From JAAYPI01 sp963668615 (GTDB lineage Bacteria; Bacteroidota; Bacteroidia; Bacteroidales; Paludibacteraceae), in the NCBI GenBank assembly GCA_963668615.2, contig CAXXCL010000002.1, positions 1 through 64,000 on the forward strand: 64,000 bases of DNA, read 5' to 3'. Shown here one piece after another: positions 27,108-35,299 of this stretch (the stretch's first letter is position 1; every line of letters begins with the position of its first letter). Below the pieces are notes generated by a model. That model searched no databases. It was not told where the DNA came from and saw only the letters and a list, made by a program, of their open reading frames with translations. Made by a program: the position numbers and the translations under genes.

Positions 27108-27947
27108 ATGCTAAAATTTTTAAATAGGCCTTATCCGTTTAACGATGATTTAAAATCCAATGCAAAAATAATTCTGCTTGTTAGTTTCGGTGTGCTTGTT
27201 TTTATGTTGATTGTTCAACCTGTTAATATCGGTGATTTTTCGGTGAAGCAGATTGTTTATCTGCTCGCAGAATTTGTAGTACCCACCTTTATAATACTTA
27301 CTTTTAATTTGATTATTTTGCCAAGTATTTTTCCTGATTATTTTGATAATAATAAGTGGGATATAAAACGTGAAATTTCTTGGATTCTTTGGATACTATT
27401 ACTCATTTCTGGAAGCAATTTTTTCTTTTATACAAAATTGTTTCACGTGTCGAATGTAACTCTTTTAGGTGTGGGTAAAATAATATTACTTGGCACATTT
27501 GTTATTGTGGCTCTGATTACTTTGAATCAAAACAGACTATTGCGATACAATCTGAGAACCGCACAGCAACTGAACAAAAAATTATTGGATAGCAAACAAA
27601 GAAAACAAAAATTAATTTATTTTGAGTCAGATTATAAAAAGGATAGTCTTGTTATTAAATCAGAATCTCTTATTTTGATCAAATCTGCTGATAATTATAT
27701 TGAAGTCTATTACCAAAATCAGGAAGTTGCTCAAAAGCAGATGATTCGCGTATCTCTCCAAAAGGTTGAAAAAATGCTTTCCGAATTTGACTTTATTAAG
27801 CGATGCCATCGTTCGTTTATTGTCAATATAAATTTCATTAAAGATATTCAGGGTAATTCACAAGGCTACAAATTGTATTTTGAAGGTATTGATTTTCCCG
27901 CTTTGGTATCGCAGACTTATATCAATGAGTTTAGCAAGATCATTTGA
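27108..27947 (+). CDS. Membrane-anchored LytTR DNA-binding regulator
   Basis: The 279-residue protein has four predicted transmembrane helices in residues 20-145 (IILLVSFGVLVFMLIV, LAEFVVPTFIILTFNLII, ISWILWILLLISGSNFFFY, VGKIILLGTFVIVALITL), a linker of about 35 residues, and a C-terminal LytTR DNA-binding domain from about residue 180: LILIKSADNYIEVYY, then RCHRSFIVNINFIKDI. It has no receiver domain, so it is a one-component membrane regulator, not a response regulator. Three spaced direct repeats lie just downstream, ahead of the nitronate monooxygenase-like gene, which may be its target. Confidence 0.88.
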   Translation: MLKFLNRPYPFNDDLKSNAKIILLVSFGVLVFMLIVQPVNIGDFSVKQIVYLLAEFVVPTFIILTFNLIILPSIFPDYFDNNKWDIKREISWILWILLLISGSNFFFYTKLFHVSNVTLLGVGKIILLGTFVIVALITLNQNRLLRYNLRTAQQLNKKLLDSKQRKQKLIYFESDYKKDSLVIKSESLILIKSADNYIEVYYQNQEVAQKQMIRVSLQKVEKMLSEFDFIKRCHRSFIVNINFIKDIQGNSQGYKLYFEGIDFPALVSQTYINEFSKII

Positions 27948-27986
27948 TGTTTTCTCTATCTCATTTATTCTTTTTCAAGCGTTTTT

Positions 27987-28034
27987 TCGCCCCTAAAATT
28001 CTATATCGCCCCTATTTCTAGTAACCTATCCCTA
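27987..28034. repeat. Three spaced direct repeats, candidate operator
   Basis: TCGCCCCTA occurs at 27987-27995 and 28006-28014, and a related CTATCCCTA at 28026-28034, spaced 19 and 20 bases, or about two turns of the helix, and all on one strand. They are GC-rich islands in AT-rich spacer DNA. LytTR proteins commonly bind paired direct repeats about two turns apart, and this array lies between a LytTR gene and a promoter lacking a -33 box. Confidence 0.6.
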
Positions 28035-28061
28035 AATTTTAGCCATAGATTTTAATTACTC

Positions 28062-28069
28062 TACATTTG
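28062..28069 (+). promoter_or_regulatory. Putative -7 box TACATTTG for the nitronate monooxygenase gene
   Basis: TACATTTG matches TAnnTTTG, 26 bases before the start at 28096. The -33 position has no TTTG, and the last direct repeat ends 27 bases upstream, the usual place for an activator. Confidence 0.5.
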
Positions 28070-28095
28070 CGGCAATTATTTATCAATAAAAAAGT

Positions 28096-29172
28096 ATGGA
28101 AGCATTAAACATTGGAGGTTTAAAAGCAAAATTGCCAATCATTCAAGGTGGCATGGGTATTTGTGTTTCGTTATCGGAGTTAGCATCGGCCGTTGCCAAT
28201 GAAGGAGGAATCGGTGTTATTTCGGGAGTTGCAATTGGAATGCTTGAGCCTGATTACAAAAAGAATTTTAAAGAATGTAATAAAATAGCTTTACGCAAAG
28301 AAATTAGAAAAGCACGAGCAAAAACGGATGGAATTATAGGCGTAAATGTTATGATGGCATTGACGGATTATGAAGATTTATTAAATGTAGCGGTAGAAGA
28401 AAAAATAGATGTGGTTTTTGTTGGTGCGGGATTGCCTTTAAAAATGCCGTTTAATTTGGAAAATACATTAACCAAGTTTGTCCCTAAGGTATCTTCAGCA
28501 AGAGCTGCAAGGGTTATTTTTGATTATTGGCTGAAAAAATATAATAGAGTGCCAGATGCAATAGTTGTGGAAGGTCCCCGTTGTGGCGGTCATATTGGAT
28601 TTAAAAAAGATGAGTTGGAAAATCCTGAAAATGCACTTGATATAATTATTCGACAGACAGTTGCGGAAATTGATCAGTTTCAGCAAAAATTGGGAATAGA
28701 GATTCCTGTTATTGCAGCAGGTGGAATTTATACGGGAAAGGATATGTATGATATTATGCAAGTTGGTGCAAAAGGAGTGAAAATGGGAACGAGATTTGTT
28801 ACCACAACGGAGTGTGATGTTTCGGAAGAATTTAAACAAAATTATATTGCTTGCAAAAAAGAAGATATTACTATTATTGATAGTCCTGTCGGTTTGCCTG
28901 GCAGAGTCATTATGAATGACTTTGTGCGTGAAATTAAATTGGGGAATAAGAAACCTATTAATTGTGCATGGCAATGTTTAAAAACTTGTAACTTCAAAAA
29001 AGTTCAATACTGTGTAGCGGAAGCATTGTTTAATGCTGCAAAAGGTGATTTTACGAAAGGTTTTTCTTTTGCCGGAAGCAATGCGTATTTGGCAGAAAGA
29101 ATAATGACCGTAAAGGAAACCATTGAACAGATAAAACAGGAATATTTGCAAGAAAGCCTTCTTTTGAGGTAG
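28096..29172 (+). CDS. Nitronate monooxygenase / 2-nitropropane dioxygenase family protein
   Basis: The 358-residue protein is a FMN-dependent TIM barrel of the NPD/FabK-like family. Signatures: LPIIQGGMGICVSLSELASA, VEGPRCGGHIGFKK with the catalytic histidine region, IPVIAAGGIYTGKDMYDIMQ and GAKGVKMGTRFV. These enzymes oxidise nitronates, and some relatives act as enoyl-ACP reductases (FabK), which cannot be excluded. A CysCys-rich tail region (CAWQCLKTCNFKKVQYC) with four cysteines in 17 residues is unusual for the classical enzyme and could bind a metal or cluster; it occurs in related Bacteroidetes/Clostridia proteins as far as I recall. Confidence 0.85.
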   Translation: MEALNIGGLKAKLPIIQGGMGICVSLSELASAVANEGGIGVISGVAIGMLEPDYKKNFKECNKIALRKEIRKARAKTDGIIGVNVMMALTDYEDLLNVAVEEKIDVVFVGAGLPLKMPFNLENTLTKFVPKVSSARAARVIFDYWLKKYNRVPDAIVVEGPRCGGHIGFKKDELENPENALDIIIRQTVAEIDQFQQKLGIEIPVIAAGGIYTGKDMYDIMQVGAKGVKMGTRFVTTTECDVSEEFKQNYIACKKEDITIIDSPVGLPGRVIMNDFVREIKLGNKKPINCAWQCLKTCNFKKVQYCVAEALFNAAKGDFTKGFSFAGSNAYLAERIMTVKETIEQIKQEYLQESLLLR

Positions 29173-29229
29173 GTTAAGTTTGATTAACTAATCTTGGTAA
29201 CATTATTTTTACTTTTATCAAAAATAAAA

Positions 29230-29237
29230 TAACTTTG
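29230..29237 (+). promoter_or_regulatory. Putative -7 box TAACTTTG for the DUF4197 gene
   Basis: TAACTTTG matches TAnnTTTG, 39 bases before the start at 29277. Confidence 0.4.
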
Positions 29238-29276
29238 TCGCTCTTTGTATTCAGTTGAAAAGTAAAAGGCTAACTT

Positions 29277-30050
29277 ATGAAAAAAGTAATTATTATCTCG
29301 GCTCTTGCCATTTCTTTATGTTCGTGTACTGATTTGTTGAATGTTGCAACACAAGTAGTTCCCACTGTTCTATCATCCAATTCGACAACGGCAGTAACTA
29401 ATACGGAAAATATTTCCGGGTTGAAAAGTTCTTTGAATGTTGGTATCGAAAAGGCAGTGAGTTTATTGGGTGTAGAAAATGGTTTTTATAATGATGCAGT
29501 ATTAAAGTTACTTTTACCGGAGGAAGCCCAACCAATTGTTGATAACATAAAATTAATACCAGGTGGACAAGATTTATTGAATAAAGCCGTTCTTTCTTTG
29601 AATCGTTCGGCTGAGGATGCGGTCAAGGAAGCAACACCAATTTTCAAAAAGTCAATTCTTAATATGAGTATCTCAGATGCTACCGGAATTTTGTTTGGAG
29701 CAAATAATGCAGCTACTGAGTATCTTCGTAAAACGACATATAGCGATTTAAGTGCCGCTTTTATGCCGAAAGTAAAGCAATCTTTAGAAAAGCCTTTAGT
29801 GGCAAATGTTTCTACCAATCAATCATGGAATGCTTTAACTTCTGCCTATAATAAGGTAGCTAAAAGCCCGGTAGGTTCAGTTGCCGGATTAAAATCTATA
29901 AGCATTGATTTGAATCAATATGTAACTGAAAAAGCCTTAGATGGTTTGTTTGTGAAGGTAGCCGCAGAAGAAAAAGCTATTCGTACTGATCCTGCTGCCC
30001 GTGTTACTACTATTTTGCAACGAGTTTTTGGCCAATTGGATAAAAAATAG
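29277..30050 (+). CDS. DUF4197 lipoprotein
   Basis: The 257-residue protein has a lipoprotein signal with lipobox SLCSC near residue 17, then a mostly helical DUF4197 domain: LKSSLNVGIEKAVSLLG, FYNDAVLKLLLPEEAQ, and the C-terminal YVTEKALDGLFVKVAAEEKA, with VTTILQRVFGQLDKK at the end. DUF4197 proteins are periplasm-facing and have no assigned function. It stands alone between the nitronate monooxygenase-like gene and a hairpin terminator. Confidence 0.85.
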   Translation: MKKVIIISALAISLCSCTDLLNVATQVVPTVLSSNSTTAVTNTENISGLKSSLNVGIEKAVSLLGVENGFYNDAVLKLLLPEEAQPIVDNIKLIPGGQDLLNKAVLSLNRSAEDAVKEATPIFKKSILNMSISDATGILFGANNAATEYLRKTTYSDLSAAFMPKVKQSLEKPLVANVSTNQSWNALTSAYNKVAKSPVGSVAGLKSISIDLNQYVTEKALDGLFVKVAAEEKAIRTDPAARVTTILQRVFGQLDKK

Positions 30051-30253
30051 TAGAAACTAAGTAATGCAAAAAAGCTCTCCCAAATTTGAACAGTCCTAAA
30101 AATTTGACGGATTAATAATTAAACCCTAAAGGGTTAAGTCCCGAATTTTACTCGATTTAGTCGGTTTTATAATGCTTATTACTTCAATATCCTGATTTAA
30201 TATTTGCAATTTCTCTTGAAAGATCATGTTTCCGATTCTTCTTGTTATAAAAA

Positions 30254-30290
30254 CACCCCAAAAGCTTTTCGTCTAACTTTTGGGGTGCTG
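30254..30290. terminator. Bidirectional terminator
   Basis: CACCCCAAAAG (30254-30264) and CTTTTGGGGTG (30277-30287) pair perfectly over 11 bases with a 12-base loop. T-rich tracts lie on both sides, so it can end transcripts of the DUF4197 gene (plus) and the TPR gene (minus). Confidence 0.8.
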
Positions 30291-30337
30291 TTTTCAGTTA
30301 CTTACTATTCAGAACTTCTTACTGAGTAAAAAACTTT

Positions 30338-31942
30338 CTACATTCCGGCAAGAGCTGTTTTTGCTACTTCGTTTGTCGGATCAATTTTCAATATTTTGTT
30401 CCAATATGAAATGGAGGTTTGTTTTTCACCTTTCACATAAAAATAGTATCCCAAGTAACTATAGCATTCAACAATTTGTTTCACATTATTTTGAGCATTT
30501 TTTTCTAAAAGTTCTAAAGCAGCTTCATAATAAGGTTTTGCTAATCCTTTCTCTGTCTCCGGATCCAGAGATGAATTAGCCCTAGCACGCCAAAAATTTC
30601 CTAGGTAACTATTGGCACTTTTCTCTGCTACGTATCCAAATATGCTATCAGCAGCAAGCAGTAGATGTTTTCTTTTTTCAAGGTTGGGTTTATCTTTTAC
30701 TTGAATCGCGTTTCCTGCGTAATAATAATTTTTTCCTAATGCAAGTTGGTCGCCAAAAGTTGCTTTATCTCCACTTTTGTAAATATACAATTGATAATTT
30801 TTTATCGCCAATTCGTAATTGTTTAACGATTCGAAAGTACTAGCTAATTCTTTGTAAGCGATTATTTTTGTAGAATCTAATTCAATTGATTTTTGATATT
30901 GTTCCAACGCTTTGTTATAGTTTTCGCTCTTTTCGAGAAATCTTCCGTAGTAAACATAATCTAAATAGATATATTTTTGGTTATCAGCTTTATTATTCAT
31001 GAAATTATCAGCTGCAGGTAAACCTTCAACATATTTTTTTAATTCATAGTCGTTGTACATTAGAAGTCGTTTCATAACAAAATCATTTGGATTTGTCTTC
31101 AATGAAGAGCTTACAATCTCCCAAGATTTTTGATAGTCGCCACTATAAAATAAAATTAATGCATACTTTGATAGATCAGAGGGAACGCAATATTCGCTGG
31201 TGGCGTATTTAGAATAAGCATCAGCAGCTTTTCTAAACTGTCCTCCTGCATAATAAGCATCAGCTACTGCACGTTGAGCAAACGGCGATGTAGGGTCAAC
31301 TTCGATTAATCGTTCTAAAATATTGGCAGAAAGGTCTGGATTAACAGACATATAAATATTGGCATATCGTACATACGCTTCTTTGCAAGATTTGTCAAAA
31401 GTTAATGCTTGTTCATAACTTCCGGATGCCTTTCCCAGTTCATTTTTAGAAGCATATATATCTCCTTCTAAAACGTATCCTCCTGCATTCTTTATTTTTT
31501 TTGCCATATGTGCATATTGCAAAGCTTTTTCGCTTTGATTATTATCAAGATAAGCTTTTCCGATAGCAATCAGAATTGAAGGATTTTTCTTGTTTTTATC
31601 TCCAATTTTTTTTAGAATTGCATTTGATTCCTTCGGAGATTTTGTAAGATTAAGTTTTGCTACCCCAATTTTATTTAATGCATCTTCGGGTTGTTTAGCT
31701 AAACCGTCATTAAAATAGAAACTAGCAGAATCTAATTTTTGTTGAGAAAAATATATTTCTCCCAAGTAATAATCTGTTTCGGCATTTATGCTACCGATTT
31801 TCTTGTCAGACAAGAAAATTTCTTTTGCTTGCTCAATTGCTCCAAATTTAAAAAACTCAATACCTATTTGGTTATTTGTTGCAAAAGAGGAGTTGCAAAA
31901 TCCACCAAATAAGGCTATGGATAAAATTAATGTTTTTTTCAT
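30338..31942 (-). CDS. Secreted tetratricopeptide repeat protein
   Basis: The 534-residue protein has a signal peptide (MKKTLILSIALFGGFCNSSFA) and many TPR units from about residue 50 to the end, such as YYLGEIYFSQQKLDSASFYF, ALNKIGVAKLNLTKSP and YNKALEQYQKSIELDSTKI. TPR arrays scaffold protein contacts in the periplasm. It is the last gene of the exbB-exbD-exbD-tonB-small-pstS-like cluster, 19 bases after the phosphate-binding-like gene; a role in organising the TonB system is inferred from this conserved position only. Confidence 0.85.
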   Translation of the reverse strand: MKKTLILSIALFGGFCNSSFATNNQIGIEFFKFGAIEQAKEIFLSDKKIGSINAETDYYLGEIYFSQQKLDSASFYFNDGLAKQPEDALNKIGVAKLNLTKSPKESNAILKKIGDKNKKNPSILIAIGKAYLDNNQSEKALQYAHMAKKIKNAGGYVLEGDIYASKNELGKASGSYEQALTFDKSCKEAYVRYANIYMSVNPDLSANILERLIEVDPTSPFAQRAVADAYYAGGQFRKAADAYSKYATSEYCVPSDLSKYALILFYSGDYQKSWEIVSSSLKTNPNDFVMKRLLMYNDYELKKYVEGLPAADNFMNNKADNQKYIYLDYVYYGRFLEKSENYNKALEQYQKSIELDSTKIIAYKELASTFESLNNYELAIKNYQLYIYKSGDKATFGDQLALGKNYYYAGNAIQVKDKPNLEKRKHLLLAADSIFGYVAEKSANSYLGNFWRARANSSLDPETEKGLAKPYYEAALELLEKNAQNNVKQIVECYSYLGYYFYVKGEKQTSISYWNKILKIDPTNEVAKTALAGM

Positions 31943-31961
31943 ATATTATAATAGTTGAATT

Positions 31962-32906
31962 TTAATTACTGTCGTCATTAATATTTACGATGCGAATGGT
32001 CTGTGTTGCCGGAACAATACCTGTTTTTAAAATAATACGTTGTCCCTTGTCTGAGACCATAAAAGAAGTAAGGCCTGAAGCTAAAGCTCCTCTCGGATCG
32101 TTCAATATAATATACACATTGCGTGTAAGGGGGTATTTGCCTAAAGCTAAATAAGCTTGATAGGGTTTGAAACTATTTTCAGGAGTTGCCATATCTTCTT
32201 TACTAATGGCTAGAACCCGAACTCTTTCATTAAATGAAAGTTGGGTCGAATCGCTTTTGTTACCAATCCAACTGGCTCCAATAATGCCAATTGCATTGGG
32301 ATTATCGGCTACAAAATCAATTACCTCAGCATTGTTTTTTTGTGCTCTCAAATTACCTGTAAAACGTTCTTTTTTACAAATAGAATCAATAGCATAACGT
32401 ACAGTACTTGAATTTTGATTGTCAAAAATTAATAATAAACTGTCTAATTTTGAACTTTTATCTAAAGACTTCCAAGAAAGGATTTTACCTGTAAGAATTT
32501 TTCGTAAATCGTCTACTGACAATAAAGAATCCGGATTGTTTCTATTGACAATGATAGCAATTCCGTCAGTAGCAATTTTAATTTCCTTTGGAAAAAATTT
32601 TTTGCTCTCAAAATATGTTTTTTCTTTTTGTGTTAAACGGCGAGTAGTTATAGCAAAACGCACACTATCCCTTAATAAGAGATTGATAGCTTCTACTTCA
32701 CTTACGTACTTGGGAACAATTCCAGCCCCAGTATACATACTTTCAAAAACATCTAACTCCTGCTGTACTATTGGAGCAAAACTTTCATCAGCGGCAATAG
32801 CAATGACCCCTGTCGTAAAGGTATCAGTGTGTTTTGTATCCTCTTTTTCTCTTCGACACGAAAAACACAACAAGGCAAGTATTAAAATAGCAAATTTCCT
32901 CATCAA
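31962..32906 (-). CDS. PstS-like periplasmic substrate-binding lipoprotein
   Basis: The 314-residue protein is a lipoprotein (lipobox LLCFSC near residue 17) with a PBP-like domain of the phosphate-binding PstS family: AIAADESFAPIVQQELDVF, VRFAITTRRLTQ, LTGKILSWKSLD and the sugar/anion-binding IIGASWIGNKS. In the TonB cluster of Bacteroidetes a PstS-like gene is a regular member, though no Pst ABC transporter genes are next to it. It may bind phosphate or another ligand; binding is inferred from the fold. Confidence 0.85.
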   Translation of the reverse strand: MMRKFAILILALLCFSCRREKEDTKHTDTFTTGVIAIAADESFAPIVQQELDVFESMYTGAGIVPKYVSEVEAINLLLRDSVRFAITTRRLTQKEKTYFESKKFFPKEIKIATDGIAIIVNRNNPDSLLSVDDLRKILTGKILSWKSLDKSSKLDSLLLIFDNQNSSTVRYAIDSICKKERFTGNLRAQKNNAEVIDFVADNPNAIGIIGASWIGNKSDSTQLSFNERVRVLAISKEDMATPENSFKPYQAYLALGKYPLTRNVYIILNDPRGALASGLTSFMVSDKGQRIILKTGIVPATQTIRIVNINDDSN

Positions 32907-32949
32907 TAATAAAAAGATTGTTAAGCAACATTTCTGCTGCTTAACAATG

Positions 32950-33165
32950 TTATTTTCTCATTTTCCACTCCCGCCAACCACGGTAAATGCCGTAGGCGAG
33001 GAATAATATCCCTAACGAGTAACGAATAATGGGCGAATTTGTAAACCCAAATAATGGGGTGAAAATAACAAGAATAGCCATTGTAATATAAAAAACTACC
33101 ATAAACAGACCAAAAACAACTGCAAATGTACTTCTCATAAACTTTTCTTTTTCTTGTTCTTCCAT
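32950..33165 (-). CDS. Small two-helix membrane protein of the TonB cluster
   Basis: The 71-residue protein has a charged N-terminus (MEEQEKEKFM) and two hydrophobic segments, FAVVFGLFMVVFYITMAILV and IRYSLGILFLAYGIYRGW, ending in WREWKMRK. It lies 17 bases after tonB and 43 before the PstS-like gene. No named family is recognised; it is a constant small member of this cluster in related genomes as far as I recall. Confidence 0.75.
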   Translation of the reverse strand: MEEQEKEKFMRSTFAVVFGLFMVVFYITMAILVIFTPLFGFTNSPIIRYSLGILFLAYGIYRGWREWKMRK

Positions 33166-33182
33166 TTTAATCTAAAGATAAA

Positions 33183-33998
33183 TTAATTGTTCATTAATTT
33201 AAAACGTACGGGAATTGTGTATGAAACGGGCACGGTCACACCATTTTGTTTTCCAGGAATCCAATCAGGCATTGACTTTATAACTCGCATAGCTTCTTTA
33301 TCACAATCAGCGTTAATACCTCTGACTAGTTCTACTCTACCGACTTTACCTTGTCTGTTTATCACAAATCGAATAATAACCCTACCTTCAATGCCATTTT
33401 CTTGAGCAATAACCGGATAGTGTAAATTTTTTGCAATAAATGCATTCATTGCATCCTGACCACCTGGAAATTGAGGCATTTGTTCTACTACCACAAATGG
33501 CTTTTCCTCCTCTTGACTTTCTTGAGCCATTTGATTCAAATCTGCAATGTCCTTTCCGTTGACTTCATCTGTTCCCTTTATAGTCGCAGTAGAGATGGCT
33601 ACATCTGAATGAGTTACTTCTTCTTGTGTTTTAATTTCCTCTTCTTCACGAACTTCGTTTTTGGTTATAACAGGAGGCGTAAATTTTATAGAGCTTTTCA
33701 AGGGAGGAGGCGGAGGTACCGCTTCTATTGGTTCATCAGCTTTTTTGTCTTCTTCTGCTTCTTTTAAATCGGAAAGTGCTGTAACCTCAGTTACAGATAG
33801 CTTATCCTGCTTCGGAGTGATGATTTTGATTAAAGTAGGAAGAGAAAACAAAATTACAGAAAGAACCAAAACAATAATTAATGCTCTAATATGTCTTTTA
33901 GAAGACTCTTGGCGCAATACATAAGCCCCGTACTTTTTGTTTTTCCCCTCAAAAATAAGATCACACCATTCAAAGGATGTTATATCTATTTTACTCAT
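33183..33998 (-). CDS. TonB energy-transducing protein
   Basis: TonB carries proton-motive energy from ExbBD to outer-membrane receptors. The 271-residue protein has one membrane helix after about residue 38 (ALIIVLVLSVILFSLPTLI), a proline/glutamate-rich periplasmic spacer (EPIEAVPPPPPLKSS), and a TonB C-terminal domain from about residue 185: YPVIAQENGIEGRVIIRFVI, GKVGRVELVRGINADCDKEA and PDWIPGKQNG. The N-terminal FEWCDLIFEGKNKKYGAYVLR stretch is the Bacteroidetes TonB opening. It lies 14 bases after exbD. Confidence 0.92.
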   Translation of the reverse strand: MSKIDITSFEWCDLIFEGKNKKYGAYVLRQESSKRHIRALIIVLVLSVILFSLPTLIKIITPKQDKLSVTEVTALSDLKEAEEDKKADEPIEAVPPPPPLKSSIKFTPPVITKNEVREEEEIKTQEEVTHSDVAISTATIKGTDEVNGKDIADLNQMAQESQEEEKPFVVVEQMPQFPGGQDAMNAFIAKNLHYPVIAQENGIEGRVIIRFVINRQGKVGRVELVRGINADCDKEAMRVIKSMPDWIPGKQNGVTVPVSYTIPVRFKLMNN

Positions 33999-34012
33999 AA
34001 CTGTTCATTTTT

Positions 34013-34654
34013 TTAGTTTGCTGGAACACTATTTCCATTAAGAGTTCCTTTTGCTTCATAATTAGCTAAAAGAAATTCGTCGGCTGGAGTTATATCAACG
34101 ATAGCATATTTCCCAATACTGCAAATTTGCATTTCATCTAATGCATCAATAAGATTTTTGTAATTTGCCTTATCAGTAGCTTTTATGATGATAACCGGGG
34201 CTGATTTATCATCCTTAATTTTTAAGGATTCTTCAGTAAATTGCTCATCTGTTATTTTCAGATTTAGTTTTCTTTTCTTTAATTCATCCATGTCAGCTAC
34301 TACTTTTTTGTTCCGTTTCAAAAGCATTGCTCTTAATCCGTTTGCAGTATAGTTTGACTCAATTAATGACTTGTAATCTGAGTAGTTTGGTTCTCCAAGG
34401 TAGTAAAAGACACGGTTTTTCCCATCCAAGATGAATGTAATAGCACGCGTATCCTGTACTTTTGTTTGTTCTTCTGCCGTTACTTTGTCTTTTGTCGGCA
34501 TACTAATTTCCATTGTCTGTGGTTTGCTCAAGGATGTACACAGCATAAAGAAAGTAATAAGTAGCATATTCATGTCTACCATCGGTGTAAAGTCGACACG
34601 GACACTTTTCTTTTTTTGTTTAGACTTTCCTTTTTCTTTCATTTCCATTTCCAT
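34013..34654 (-). CDS. ExbD/TolR biopolymer transport protein (second copy)
   Basis: The 213-residue protein has one membrane helix near residue 28 containing the proton-relay aspartate in RVDFTPMVDMNMLLITFFML, then a periplasmic domain. It is one of two adjacent ExbD homologs and differs from the first in its extended, charged insert (residues 100-145). Two ExbD paralogs are usual in this Bacteroidetes cluster and may form mixed dimers with ExbB. It lies 18 bases after the first exbD. Confidence 0.9.
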   Translation of the reverse strand: MEMEMKEKGKSKQKKKSVRVDFTPMVDMNMLLITFFMLCTSLSKPQTMEISMPTKDKVTAEEQTKVQDTRAITFILDGKNRVFYYLGEPNYSDYKSLIESNYTANGLRAMLLKRNKKVVADMDELKKRKLNLKITDEQFTEESLKIKDDKSAPVIIIKATDKANYKNLIDALDEMQICSIGKYAIVDITPADEFLLANYEAKGTLNGNSVPAN

Positions 34655-34672
34655 AATCTATCCTCCTTGATT

Positions 34673-35281
34673 TTACATGTCTTCAGACTGGTTTTTCAAC
34701 GAAGTAATCAGATTGTATCTGTTTTCGCGAATTTCCTGTAATGAAGACATAATGTTTTTAATGTTTGGATAAGGCGTTGATTGATCAGCTTTAATGGCAA
34801 TGCGCAATTCGCTGTTTTGTTTACGTGCATTTCGTACCCACGATTTGAATTGATTATTTAAACTGTCGCAAGGGATGCCTTTTGTAGGTAAAATTTGATC
34901 TCGTTTATCCGGTTCCAACGCCAAAAAAGATTTCATTTGTTGAATAGGAACTCCAAACGAGGTCATTACCTTAAATTTTTTTAATTCTTCGTTGGTGAAA
35001 GTTATCCCATATTCTTTTCCAACAGCTTCTAATACAGCTACTTTATCTTCTTGCTTATCTAAATTCAAAAATATTTTTCCCTGCTGATCCACTAATATTT
35101 GCAACACGTTCACGTCTGGAATTTTTATTTCCGATACCGATGCAGGTGTTGTTACCGTAACAGGCTCTTTTTGAACAAATGTAGAAGTAAGCATGAAGAA
35201 GGTCAATAAAAGCACAGTGACATCACTCATTGCAGTCATGTCTATAACGGTGCTTTTCCTCTTTGCTTTTACTTTTGGCAT
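34673..35281 (-). CDS. ExbD/TolR biopolymer transport protein (first copy)
   Basis: The 202-residue protein has a basic N-terminus (MPKVKAKRKS), one helix with the conserved Asp (STVIDMTAMSDVTVLLLTFF) and a periplasmic domain. It follows exbB by 18 bases and precedes the second exbD. The membrane aspartate and length match the family. Confidence 0.9.
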   Translation of the reverse strand: MPKVKAKRKSTVIDMTAMSDVTVLLLTFFMLTSTFVQKEPVTVTTPASVSEIKIPDVNVLQILVDQQGKIFLNLDKQEDKVAVLEAVGKEYGITFTNEELKKFKVMTSFGVPIQQMKSFLALEPDKRDQILPTKGIPCDSLNNQFKSWVRNARKQNSELRIAIKADQSTPYPNIKNIMSSLQEIRENRYNLITSLKNQSEDM

Positions 35282-35299
35282 AATTTGGCTTGGTTTTGA

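Noticed and set aside
27987..28034. Possible CRISPR-like array
   Set aside because: Only three short repeats with 10-11 base spacers; far too short for CRISPR and better explained as an operator.
28495..28974. 159-residue open frame antisense to the nitronate monooxygenase gene
   Set aside because: It is fully inside a conserved gene, with unusual composition rich in Asn, Cys and Ile, and no recognisable domain.
30122..30135. Palindrome AACCCT/AGGGTT
   Set aside because: It is short with no T tract and no clear regulatory position; a strong terminator lies 120 bases further on.
32419..33006. 195-residue open frame antisense to the PstS-like and small membrane genes
   Set aside because: Both genes on the other strand have strong family and signal-peptide support, and this frame shows no domain.
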